DNA of 64,000 nucleotides from G963666935 sp963666935. Lineage in GTDB: Bacteria; Bacillota; Clostridia; Christensenellales; CAG-138. The DNA is taken from positions 2,170,001 to 2,234,000 of the forward strand of contig OY762936.1 in NCBI GenBank assembly GCA_963666935.1, given 5' to 3'. Shown here one piece after another: positions 47,691-55,835 of the stretch. Below the pieces are notes generated by a model. It was not told the DNA's origin and did no database searches. It was given only the letters and a program-made list of their open reading frames with translations. The translations under genes were made by a program, and so were the position numbers. Each line of letters begins with the position of its first letter. The stretch's first letter is position 1.

Positions 47691-48932
47691 ATGAGTACCA
47701 TCCGCAACGCCGCGCTTGCTCCTCTGGGCGAGCAGAAAATCGCATGGGTCAAAGAGTTTATGCCCGTGCTTGCATCTCTGGAGCGCCGTTTCCGGGAGGA
47801 ACAGCCCTTTACCGGCCTTAAAATCGCGGTGTGCGTGCATCTGGAGGCCAAAACCGCCTACCTGTGCCAAGTGCTCAAAGCGGGCGGCGCAGAAGTCTGC
47901 GCAACCGGCTGCAATCCCCTTTCCACTAAGGATGAAATCTGTGCGGCCCTTAGTGCCTCCGGCGTAGAGGTTCACGCATGGTTCAACGCCACGGAAGCGG
48001 AGTATACGGAGCATATCCGGCGCACGCTGGAATTCTGCCCCCATGTGATCATCGACGACGGCGGGGACCTCGTGGCTATGCTCACGGGGGAACATTCCGC
48101 GTATGCCAAAAACCTCATCGGCGGCTGTGAGGAAACCACAACGGGCATCCATCGCCTCCGGGCCAAATATGCGGCAAACACCCTCTCCTTCCCCATGATG
48201 GCGGTCAACGACGCCAACTGCAAGCATCTCTTTGACAACCGTCACGGCACCGGCCAGTCGGTGTGGGATGGCATCATGTCCTCCACAAACAATATGGTCA
48301 CCGGCCGCACGGTGGTGGTGGCCGGGTACGGGTTCTGCTCCAGCGGCATCGCCATGCGAGCCAAGGGGCTGGGTGCAAGCGTCATCGTCACGGAAGTGAA
48401 TCCTTACAGGGCGCTGGAGGCCGTTATGGACGGGTTTCAGGTCATGACCATGGAGGATGCAGCACCGCTGGGGGATTTCTTCATCACCGCCACCGGCTGC
48501 AAGGACGTCATCACCAAAAAACACTTCCAGAAAATGAAAAACAACGCCATCATGGCCAATGCCGGCCATTTCGACGTGGAGATCAACAAAGTGGATCTCG
48601 CCGCGCTTTGTGATAAAATCGAAACCCGCAAACCCTTTATCGAAGGATATTACCTTAAGGATGGCCGGGTACTCAATCTGCTGGCGGAAGGCCGGCTGGT
48701 AAATATCACGGCAGGCAACGGCCACCCGGCGGAAATTATGGACCTTTCCTTCGCCATTCAGGCCCTCTCCGCCCTTTATCTGGTGGAGCACCGGGATTCC
48801 TTAACCGCAAAGCTATATGACATACCCGAGGAAATCGACCGGGAAGTAGCGCTGTATAAAATCGCCGCCATGGGGCTGGGGTTGGATGTCCTTACCCCGG
48901 AGCAGGACGCGTATTTAAACGGGCAAGTTTGA
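47691..48932 (+). CDS. ahcY: S-adenosylhomocysteine hydrolase
   Basis: 413 residues, the short prokaryotic form without the 40-residue insertion of E. coli-excluded proteobacterial types. NAD-binding VVVAGYGFCSSGIAMRAKGLGA, active-site DDGGDL and NDANCKHLFDNRHGTGQSVWDGI, and GHFDVEI; the C-terminal DREVALYKIAAMGLGLDVLTPEQDAYL supplies the NAD-contacting tail of the partner subunit. Splits SAH to adenosine and homocysteine. TTTAGGAGGAATTGCC precedes the ATG. Many Clostridia use Pfs instead. Its last 53 codons are duplicated downstream at 49575-49735. Confidence 0.96.
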   Translation: MSTIRNAALAPLGEQKIAWVKEFMPVLASLERRFREEQPFTGLKIAVCVHLEAKTAYLCQVLKAGGAEVCATGCNPLSTKDEICAALSASGVEVHAWFNATEAEYTEHIRRTLEFCPHVIIDDGGDLVAMLTGEHSAYAKNLIGGCEETTTGIHRLRAKYAANTLSFPMMAVNDANCKHLFDNRHGTGQSVWDGIMSSTNNMVTGRTVVVAGYGFCSSGIAMRAKGLGASVIVTEVNPYRALEAVMDGFQVMTMEDAAPLGDFFITATGCKDVITKKHFQKMKNNAIMANAGHFDVEINKVDLAALCDKIETRKPFIEGYYLKDGRVLNLLAEGRLVNITAGNGHPAEIMDLSFAIQALSALYLVEHRDSLTAKLYDIPEEIDREVALYKIAAMGLGLDVLTPEQDAYLNGQV

Positions 48933-49058
48933 TCCGCCTCAAATTCAAGGAAACCTATAACAAGGTGCAAACCCTTTTTTCCGTCAACATAAAAGCCCCT
49001 ATAATATTCGGGGCTTTTATTTTTTCTATAAGTTATGAAGGTGGAAAATAAAAAGCTG
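48772..49058 (+). repeat. Direct repeat copy A: ahcY 3' end plus terminator
   Basis: This stretch recurs at 49575-49864. The last 35 codons differ at nine sites, all synonymous; the trailing GATCCGCC..AAATTCAAGG and the terminator are also shared. Confidence 0.85.
48991..49018 (+). terminator. ahcY terminator
   Basis: AAAAGCCCC and GGGGCTTTT pair around about 10 nt, followed by ATTTTTT. Confidence 0.88.
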
Positions 49059-49322
49059 ACGAACGTTTCGCAACAGTTGACATTGGTTCAAAAGGAATTG
49101 AAAAAGTTGAAAATATTATATTGGTTTTTATCCCAAAATAATTTTATTATAATTAATTTAAAAATAAAATTATTATTAATATAAAATATGGAATGCAGAT
49201 TATGTTTGAATTTACATATGGATATTTTTTAGCCAAAATACTTGAAGTATGGCGGTTATTCAGCCAATCAACGCGTGAATTCTTGTTTTTGATTATATTA
49301 TAATTAATAAAAAAATCGATTT

Positions 49323-49364
49323 AATAATTTATTTAATTAATAAAAGGTAATTAAATAAATTATT
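49323..49364 (-). terminator. AT-only hairpin downstream of the 25-codon ORF
   Basis: AATAATTTATTTAATTA (49323-49339) and TAATTAAATAAATTATT (49348-49364) are perfect 17-bp inverted copies with an 8-nt loop, about 48 bp past the small ORF stop. T-runs flank it on both strands. Confidence 0.45.
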
Positions 49365-49411
49365 TTTAATTTTGCAATTCGGCCCTTACACAAATACGAA
49401 ATTACATATAA

Positions 49412-49489
49412 CTAATAAATAACCATGAGGACGAAGCACCCAATAATGGAGGCAAGGATGATCAATAGCGATTTAAAGAACTTTTTCAT
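49412..49489 (-). CDS. Small hydrophobic peptide, 25 residues
   Basis: Starts MKKFFKSLLII and ends CFVLMVIY: a basic N-terminus and one membrane helix. GGGGG lies 5 nt before the ATG, and a strong AT hairpin lies downstream. This resembles type I toxin or other small membrane peptides in size and charge. There is no homology I can assert, and no antisense RNA is proven. Short ORFs also arise by chance in AT-rich DNA. Confidence 0.4.
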   Translation of the reverse strand: MKKFFKSLLIILASIIGCFVLMVIY

Positions 49490-49574
49490 ACATACCCCCT
49501 ATTAAATAGAAATAAAGCCTCTATAATAATTATATTAGATCATTATGAAATGTCAACATCGCCGGAAACGCAAA

Positions 49575-49864
49575 CCCTTTATCTCGTAAAGCACCGGCAT
49601 TCCTTAACCATAAAGCGCTACGACGTGCCCGAGGAAATCGACCGCGAAGTGGCGCTGTATAAAATCGCCGCCATGGGGCTGGGGCTGGATGTCCTCACCC
49701 CGGAACAGGATGCGTATTTGAACGGGCAGGTCTGATCCGCCCCAAATTCAAGGGAGACTCTGAAAAGGTTTGAATCCCTTTGTCTCCGCCAACACAAAAG
49801 CCCCTAAGATATTGGGGGGCTTTATTTTTTGATATAAGTCATAGCAGTGAAAAATGAAAGATGA
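49575..49864 (+). pseudogene. Second, truncated copy of the ahcY 3' end with terminator (direct repeat copy B)
   Basis: Codes for the last 53 residues of SAHH in frame to the same stop (49733-49735). Substitutions cluster before YDVPEEID (E/K, D/H, A/I, L/R, I/V), while the last 36 residues are identical to ahcY despite nine base changes. The catalytic and NAD domains are absent and no ribosome site precedes the frame's ATG at 49550. Its own terminator (AAAAGCCCC/GGGGGCTTT, 49796-49826) is retained. Confidence 0.85.
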
Positions 49865-49900
49865 TACAATGGATTTAAGAAAACACTCGAGGTTATTTTT

Positions 49901-51622
49901 ATGCTGACTAAAATAAGTTTTGATAATTATAGATGTTTTGAAGAGTCATCTTTGACGTGCAAAAGAAATACAATAATTGTTGGCAAAAACAACTCAGGAA
50001 AATCAACCGTTGTTGAGGCCCTTAGAATTATTGCATATGCAGTTAAGCGTTATAAAACGGTGAATTATATTGAGCCACCTCAAGAACTCAATTTACCAAG
50101 AGCTTACAAGGGATTTATTGTTCCTATACACCCGTTGAATATTGATCTTAAAACTGTTGTTTACCAATATGGAGATCAGGATGGCAAATTAGCCATAATA
50201 ACAGCGCATTTTTCAAATAAAACAGCTATCAAGGTTTATTGTAATCCTAATTTTGTTTTTGCAAATATCCTTGATTCAGATGACACTTTAATTACATCAA
50301 AAGCAAAAGCACGTATGGTTGATATTCCAAGTATTAGTATTATGCCTCAAATTGGCTTAATCAGAGATCAAGAAACAAAGCTAAACCGTGAAACTGTAAT
50401 TAGTAATTTGGATACTCGGTTAGCGTCAAGACACTTCCGCAATGAGCTATTGTTATATGAAGGGCATTCCTATAGTAGATTTAAAAAACTTGCTGAAAAG
50501 ACTTGGAGTGGATTGAGGATTCAAGGTTTGAATTATGACTGTTTAGAAAATAACCCCATAACACTTTTGGTACATGATGCTGGATTTTCTGCCGAAATAG
50601 GAGCAATGGGAAGCGGCCTGCAAATGTGGCTTCAAATAATCTGGTTTATTAGTAGATCTGAGGGAGCCTCGACTATCATTTTGGATGAGCCTGATGTCTA
50701 TATGCATCCAGAAATGCAGAATGAAATTTTGCACATAATAAAACGCCGATTCCCTCAAACAATAATTGCCACTCATTCTGCAGAAATAATTTCTAATGTA
50801 GCCCCAAATGATATTGTGCAAGTTGATAAATCGACACGCATTATGAAATATGCTAGTGATTCAACAGCTGTACAAAATATAATTGATATAATTGGAAGCT
50901 CTCAAAATATTGCGCTCTTAGGGCTGGCAAATTCAAACAAATGCTTATTTGTAGAAGGAAAAGACCTTAGTATTTTGGAAAAAATTCAAAATGTTTTGCG
51001 TCCAGATGACAAAGTTTCAATAAAAGCGATACCTTCTGTTTCATTGGGTGGGTGGTCGCGATTTAATGAAGCTTTAGGTGCGGCACGGCTTTTTTATGAA
51101 CAAACAAATGGCCAATTCAAGGCAATATGTATTTTGGATCGTGATTTTCATCCCCAAGAATTAATAAAGGAGTTGATGGATAAAGCTGAAAAAAGCCATC
51201 TGGAATTAATCGTTTGGAATAAGAAAGAAATTGAGAATTACATCATTGTTCCGTCAGCCATTGCTAGAATTATGAAAGTCCCAATCCATGAACAAAATCA
51301 TTTTTCTCAATTGTTAGAGTCAGAACTTGATAATATGAGAAAAGAAATAGTGGGTGCCTATACTAATGAATACTTTGCTATTAATAAAAAGCAAGGTCCC
51401 GGTAACGCGTGGTCTTGCGCCGATAATTATGTTCGCGAACATTGGATAGACTTGGATTCAAAATTAGGAATGGTAAACGGGAAGGAAGCATTGGCTTGCG
51501 TTAATCGGATTCTAAAAGAAAAATATCATAAGAGTTGTTCAAAAAAAAGACTAATAGAAGAAATTAGAGCAGATGAGGTGGATCAACAAATGGTATCAGC
51601 ATTATCAATTATACTTGATTAA
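49901..51622 (+). CDS. OLD-family ATPase-TOPRIM nuclease (candidate phage defence)
   Basis: 573 residues. ABC-type ATPase half: Walker A GKNNSGKST (about 28-36), signature GAMGSGLQMWLQI, Walker B TIILDEPDVYMHP, H-loop ATHSAEI. The C-terminal half is TOPRIM-like: KCLFVEGKD (Glu), AICILDRDF (DxD), then WNKKEIENYIIVP, an EIENY motif shared with DUF4435/PARIS AriB proteins. So it could be a solitary OLD nuclease or a fused AriA-AriB-like protein; no UvrD-like (Gabija) partner follows. Codons are A/T rich, unlike the flanks, pointing to transfer. GAGGT precedes the ATG. Confidence 0.85.
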   Translation: MLTKISFDNYRCFEESSLTCKRNTIIVGKNNSGKSTVVEALRIIAYAVKRYKTVNYIEPPQELNLPRAYKGFIVPIHPLNIDLKTVVYQYGDQDGKLAIITAHFSNKTAIKVYCNPNFVFANILDSDDTLITSKAKARMVDIPSISIMPQIGLIRDQETKLNRETVISNLDTRLASRHFRNELLLYEGHSYSRFKKLAEKTWSGLRIQGLNYDCLENNPITLLVHDAGFSAEIGAMGSGLQMWLQIIWFISRSEGASTIILDEPDVYMHPEMQNEILHIIKRRFPQTIIATHSAEIISNVAPNDIVQVDKSTRIMKYASDSTAVQNIIDIIGSSQNIALLGLANSNKCLFVEGKDLSILEKIQNVLRPDDKVSIKAIPSVSLGGWSRFNEALGAARLFYEQTNGQFKAICILDRDFHPQELIKELMDKAEKSHLELIVWNKKEIENYIIVPSAIARIMKVPIHEQNHFSQLLESELDNMRKEIVGAYTNEYFAINKKQGPGNAWSCADNYVREHWIDLDSKLGMVNGKEALACVNRILKEKYHKSCSKKRLIEEIRADEVDQQMVSALSIILD

Positions 51623-51667
51623 CCATTGCCGCCCCCCCTTTCCCCCAATTAGTCATGAGTAAGCCTC

Positions 51668-51704
51668 CTCCCTGCATAACTTATTGTAAGCTAAGCAGGG
51701 AGGT
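51668..51704 (+). terminator. Terminator hairpin that also contains the LysM gene's ribosome site
   Basis: CCTCCCTGC (51668-51676) pairs with GCAGGGAGG (51696-51704), with an inner CTTA/TAAG, followed by TTTATTATTTT. It can end the OLD-nuclease transcript, and the right arm holds the GGAGG that serves the TTG start at 51713. Confidence 0.7.
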
Positions 51705-51712
51705 TTATTATT

Positions 51713-52846
51713 TTGAATCTGTATACTGTGAAACGTGGAGACACGCTTTATTCCATTGCAAATCAGTTCGGCGCCACATTCCCCGTGCTGGCGGCGGCTA
51801 ACCAAATCGCGGACCCGTCCAAGCTGGTGGCGGGGCAGGCGCTAATCATCCCCTCCTCCCAACCTTCCCCAACCCGCAGCATCCTCGTCAACGGCTATGC
51901 CCTGCCCGGCATCGGGGACCCGGCCTTAAATGGCGCGCTGCCTTATCTCACCTATCTGACCCCCTTCGCCTACCGGGCGCGGATGGACGGTTCCCTTGTT
52001 CCCATCATTGACGATTCCCTCATCCGCCGCGCCTATGCGGGCAATGTGGCCCCTGTCATGGCGGTCACCAACCAGCGGGAGAGCGGCGGCTTCAGTAGCG
52101 ACATCGGCCATGCCATCCTCACGGACATGGATGCCCAGCGGGCTCTGATCTCCAATTTAGCCGCAAAGCTCAGTGAAAAAAGCTATTACGGTCTGAATGT
52201 GGATTTCGAATATCTCTATGAAACCGATCGGGAAGCGTATATCGAATTTCTCACCCGCCTCGTCGCCCGACTCAAACCAATTGGGTATGTGCTCAGCGTG
52301 GCCCTGGCTCCAAAAATCAGCGGCGAGCAAACCGGCCTGCTCTATACTGCCCACGACTATGAGGCCATCGGCGCCATCATGGATGAAATCATCCTCATGA
52401 CTTACGAGTGGGGCTATACGTACGGCCCCCCCTTGGCGGTGGCCCCCATCGATCAGGTGGAGAAGGTGCTTACGTATGCGGTAAGCGTAATCCCGTCAAA
52501 GAAGATACTCATGGGCATGCCCAACTACGGTTATAACTGGAAGCTCCCCTACGTCAAAAGTCGGGCCGCCCAGCCCGTTCCTCTGGCCGAAGCGCCCCGG
52601 CTGGCCTACCAGCAGTACGCCAACATTCTCTATGACGCCACTGCGCAGGCTCCCTTTTTCCGCTATTACGACAGCGCGGGCACAGAGCACATCGTCTGGT
52701 TCGATGACGTGCGCAGCATCAGCGCCCGTCTTGCGCTGGTGGAAAAATACGATCTGGGCGGCGTGAGTTACTGGAACCTCAATACCCTGTTCCGCCCCAA
52801 CTGGGTGGTGCTTTCGGAAATGTATCAGGTAACCAAGGTATTTTAA
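51713..52846 (+). CDS. LysM plus GH18-like peptidoglycan hydrolase (SleL/YaaH type)
   Basis: 377 residues. LysM at residues 1-46 (YTVKRGDTLYSIANQFG...LVAGQALIIP), then a GH18 barrel (about 55-377) with the catalytic strand YYGLNVDFEYL (Glu where the DxxDxDxE acid sits), MTYEWGYTYGPP, MGMPNYGYNW and GGVSYWNLN. SleL/YaaH enzymes cleave cortex peptidoglycan during spore germination. No signal peptide, as usual for coat-delivered members. TTG start with GGAGG 8 nt upstream, inside a hairpin. Confidence 0.92.
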   Translation: MNLYTVKRGDTLYSIANQFGATFPVLAAANQIADPSKLVAGQALIIPSSQPSPTRSILVNGYALPGIGDPALNGALPYLTYLTPFAYRARMDGSLVPIIDDSLIRRAYAGNVAPVMAVTNQRESGGFSSDIGHAILTDMDAQRALISNLAAKLSEKSYYGLNVDFEYLYETDREAYIEFLTRLVARLKPIGYVLSVALAPKISGEQTGLLYTAHDYEAIGAIMDEIILMTYEWGYTYGPPLAVAPIDQVEKVLTYAVSVIPSKKILMGMPNYGYNWKLPYVKSRAAQPVPLAEAPRLAYQQYANILYDATAQAPFFRYYDSAGTEHIVWFDDVRSISARLALVEKYDLGGVSYWNLNTLFRPNWVVLSEMYQVTKVF

Positions 52847-52895
52847 CCTGTAAAAAGCACAAAACGGTGCGGTCCCCTTGCGCTTTCCATAACCA

Positions 52896-52921
52896 AAAAC
52901 CGGCATTATTTGCCGGTTTTT
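52896..52921 (+). terminator. Terminator after the LysM-GH18 gene
   Basis: AAAACCGGCA and TGCCGGTTTT with loop TTATT, then TATTT. Confidence 0.88.
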
Positions 52922-52930
52922 ATTTGTTCG

Positions 52931-52959
52931 TTGATCGATCCTCCGCTTCGTGTTATATT
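52931..52959 (+). promoter_or_regulatory. trkAH promoter
   Basis: TTGATC (52931-52936), 17-bp spacer, TATATT (52954-52959), about 50 bp before trkA. Confidence 0.55.
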
Positions 52960-53009
52960 ATAAACACTACCTTAATGATATTACTTCTGCAAAGGGGTTC
53001 TTTGGATCA

Positions 53010-54368
53010 GTGAAAGTTGTAATCGTTGGCGATGGCAAAGTGGGCAATACTCTGGTGGGGCTGCTTGCCAGCGAGGGGCATGATGTTACGGTGATCGACA
53101 ATTCCTCCACCGCGCTTGCCCGTACCATCAATAATATAGACGTAAACTGCATGGAAGGCAACGGCGTAAGCTATGCCGTCCAAATGGAAGCGGGGGTGCA
53201 AAAGGCCGATCTGCTCATTGCCGCTGCCAGCTCTGATGAAATCAATATGCTGTGCTGCATGATTGCAAAGAAGCTGGGCTGCAAACATACCATCGCCCGG
53301 GTTCGCAACCCCGAATACCAGCAGCAGATGTTTTTTTTAAGGGACGAGCTGGGCCTTTCCATGACCGTCAATCCCGAGCAGGCGGCGGCCATGGAAATTT
53401 CACGAGTATTGCGGTTTGTCCCCGCCATCAAAGTAGAGCCCTTCGCCCGTGGCCGGGTGGAGCTGGTGGAATTCCGGGTGCGGGAAGGCAGCAGTCTGGG
53501 CGGCTTGGTCATCCATGACTTTCACCGCAAGTATAAAGTCCGGGTCTTGATCTGTGTCATGCAGCGCAATGACGAGGTGTTTATCCCGGACGGCAACACC
53601 GTCATAGAGGAGGGCGACCACCTCAGTATAGTGGCTGCGCCTCAGGATATCACCAGTTTTTTCAAAGCCATCGGCAGAATTCCCCGCAAAATCAAAGACG
53701 TTTTCATCGTGGGCGGTGGGCGAATTGGTTACTATCTGGCCTGCCAGCTCATTGCCAGCGGCATGCATGTAAAGATCATTGAAAAGAATGAGGCGCGGTG
53801 CCATGAGCTGTGCAATCTGCTTCCCAAGGCACGCATCCTCCATGGCGACGGCACCAACCATGAGCTGCTTCACGAAGAAGGCCTTGTCGGCATCGACGCC
53901 TTCGTAGCCCTTACCGGCATTGACGAGGAAAACATCATCCTTTCCATGTACGCCAATGCATGTCATGTGGAAAAGGTCGTTACCAAAGTAAACAACATCC
54001 GCCTGCTGGATATGCTGGCCACTTCGGGTCTGGAGAGTTTTATCTCTCCCAAACAGATCGTCGCCATGAGCATCATGAGCTATGTGCGCAGCATGCAAAA
54101 CGCCACCGGAAGCAACGTCGAAACCATGTACCGCATCGCCGAAGGAAGGGCGGAGGTCATGGAATTTCACGTGCGCCGGGGGGCAAAATGCGCGGGAATT
54201 CCCTTAAAGGACCTGAAGCGCAAACCCAACATCCTCATCGCCGCTATCATACGGGGCAGGCAATGCATCATTCCCGACGGCAACGATATGATTGAAGTCA
54301 GGGATTCGGTGATTATCGCCACCACCCTGCATGGTTTAACCGAACTGGACCACATTATGCAGGAATAG
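53010..54368 (+). CDS. trkA: Trk potassium uptake regulatory subunit TrkA
   Basis: 452 residues: two RCK units. RCK-N1 with GDGKVGNTLVGLLASEGHDVTVID and RCK-N2 with IVGGGRIGYYLACQLIASGMHVKIIE (Rossmann, NAD/ATP binding), each followed by a TrkA-C domain (FRVREGSSLGGL, FHVRRGAKCAGIPL). Gates TrkH in response to nucleotides. The GTG at 53010 (VKVVIVGDGK) fits the family start; an upstream in-frame ATG at 52950 lies in the promoter. Three bp separate it from trkH. Confidence 0.96.
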   Translation: MKVVIVGDGKVGNTLVGLLASEGHDVTVIDNSSTALARTINNIDVNCMEGNGVSYAVQMEAGVQKADLLIAAASSDEINMLCCMIAKKLGCKHTIARVRNPEYQQQMFFLRDELGLSMTVNPEQAAAMEISRVLRFVPAIKVEPFARGRVELVEFRVREGSSLGGLVIHDFHRKYKVRVLICVMQRNDEVFIPDGNTVIEEGDHLSIVAAPQDITSFFKAIGRIPRKIKDVFIVGGGRIGYYLACQLIASGMHVKIIEKNEARCHELCNLLPKARILHGDGTNHELLHEEGLVGIDAFVALTGIDEENIILSMYANACHVEKVVTKVNNIRLLDMLATSGLESFISPKQIVAMSIMSYVRSMQNATGSNVETMYRIAEGRAEVMEFHVRRGAKCAGIPLKDLKRKPNILIAAIIRGRQCIIPDGNDMIEVRDSVIIATTLHGLTELDHIMQE

Positions 54369-54371
54369 CCC

Positions 54372-55808
54372 ATGAACAAGCGAATGATATTCCGCGTGTT
54401 GAGTTTGTGCCTGCTTACGGAAGCGGCTTTGTTGCTCCCGCCGCTTTTGATCGCCTTTTTTCATAAGGAATCTGTCACCGGGTTTGTTTATACCATCCTG
54501 CTTCTGTTGCTCGTGGGCTTTGTTCTTCGTTACTTCAAGCCAATCAATACAGTTATATACGCCCGAGAGGGTTTTCTCATTGTGGCGCTCACGTGGATCG
54601 CCATGTCCGCCTTTGGCGCGCTTCCCTTCGTCATTGACGGCGCCATCCCCCATTTTGTGGACGCCTTCTTTGAAACCGTCTCCGGTTTTACCACCACCGG
54701 AGCCTCAATTCTGCGCAATATTGAGGCTGTGGGCTACGGGCTGCTGTTCTGGCGCAGCTTTACCCATTGGATCGGCGGCATGGGCGTGCTGGTATTCGTT
54801 ATGGCCGTGCTCCCCCTAGCGGACGATAGGAACATGCACATCATGCGCGCAGAGGTACCCGGGCCCGTAAAGGGCAAGCTGGTTCCCCGGACGCGCAATA
54901 CGGCGCTGATTCTCTACGGCATATACGTTTTCATGACCGTGGCGGAAATTCTTTTACTGGTGGCCGGGGGTATGCCGGTCTACGACGCGGTGGTTCATTC
55001 ATTCGGCACCGCAGGAACGGGCGGGTTTAGCATCAAAAACAGCAGCATCGCTTATTACAACAGCGCATACATCGATGTGGTAATGGGCGTGTTCATGATT
55101 CTCTTCGGAATCAACTTCAACCTCTATTACCTGCTGCTGCTGGGGAGCGTTCGCCGTTTTTTTAAAAGCGAGGAATTGCGGTGGTTTTTGGCCGTTATCG
55201 TGGTGGCCGTGGGGGTCATCTCCGTCAACATCTATTCCATCTATGGCGGGGAATCGGTGCGCTATGCCCTGTTTCAGGTATCGTCTATTATAACCACCAC
55301 CGGTTTTTCCACCGCAAACTTTGACCAGTGGCCCCAGCTTTCCCGTTTTCTTTTGGTTTTCCTCATGATTGTGGGCGCCTGCGCGGGCAGTACCGGTGGC
55401 GGCATCAAGGTGTCCCGCTTTGTGATTCTTTTCAAAACGGCGGTAAGCGAGATAAAGCATATGACCCATCCCCGTACCATCACTCTGGTTCGGCTGGAAG
55501 GAAAGTCAATGACCGCCAGTATCATTCACAACACCCTGATTTTCTTTCTGCTGTATATGCTTTTGCTGATGTTCTCGGTGCTGACCATCGCGATCTTCGA
55601 TGAGGCCGACTTTACCAGCGCCGTCACCGCCGTCATCGCCTGTCTGAGCAACATCGGCCCCGGACTGGGCGTGGTAGGGCCTGCGGGGAACTACGCCTCC
55701 TTCTCCTACGCCTCCAAGATCCTGCTCTCTTTCGACATGCTGTTGGGCAGGCTGGAGATCTTTCCCATCATACTTTTGCTCCTTCCCTCCTCCTGGAAAA
55801 AGAATTAA
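54372..55808 (+). CDS. trkH: Trk potassium transporter membrane subunit TrkH
   Basis: 478 residues, four M1-P-M2 repeats. Pore loops: FTTTGASILRNIEA, HSFGTAGTGGFSI, ITTTGFSTANFDQ, and LSNIGPGLGVVGPAGNY, each with the central selectivity Gly. The GSTGGGIKVSRF segment is the intracellular gating region. Forms the potassium pore with TrkA as the cytoplasmic ring. Confidence 0.97.
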   Translation: MNKRMIFRVLSLCLLTEAALLLPPLLIAFFHKESVTGFVYTILLLLLVGFVLRYFKPINTVIYAREGFLIVALTWIAMSAFGALPFVIDGAIPHFVDAFFETVSGFTTTGASILRNIEAVGYGLLFWRSFTHWIGGMGVLVFVMAVLPLADDRNMHIMRAEVPGPVKGKLVPRTRNTALILYGIYVFMTVAEILLLVAGGMPVYDAVVHSFGTAGTGGFSIKNSSIAYYNSAYIDVVMGVFMILFGINFNLYYLLLLGSVRRFFKSEELRWFLAVIVVAVGVISVNIYSIYGGESVRYALFQVSSIITTTGFSTANFDQWPQLSRFLLVFLMIVGACAGSTGGGIKVSRFVILFKTAVSEIKHMTHPRTITLVRLEGKSMTASIIHNTLIFFLLYMLLLMFSVLTIAIFDEADFTSAVTAVIACLSNIGPGLGVVGPAGNYASFSYASKILLSFDMLLGRLEIFPIILLLLPSSWKKN

Positions 55809-55810
55809 TA

Positions 55811-55835
55811 AAAAGCTCCGGACTGGAGCTTTTTT
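55811..55835. terminator. Terminator between trkH and ppx (convergent)
   Basis: AAAAGCTCC-GGACT-GGAGCTTTT with T-runs on one side and A-runs on the other, suitable for both strands. Confidence 0.88.

Larger units (their letters stand above)
49059..49574. other. AT-rich insertion between the two ahcY 3' ends
   Basis: About 515 bp of strikingly AT-rich DNA, unlike both flanks, with homopolymeric A/T patches and a 17-bp inverted repeat at 49323-49364. One short hydrophobic ORF on the minus strand is the only coding signal. No integrase or transposase is present. Confidence 0.7.

Noticed and set aside
49550..49735. A 61-codon ORF as an independent small protein
   Set aside because: It is the duplicated C-terminus of SAHH fused to a few random codons, without a ribosome site.
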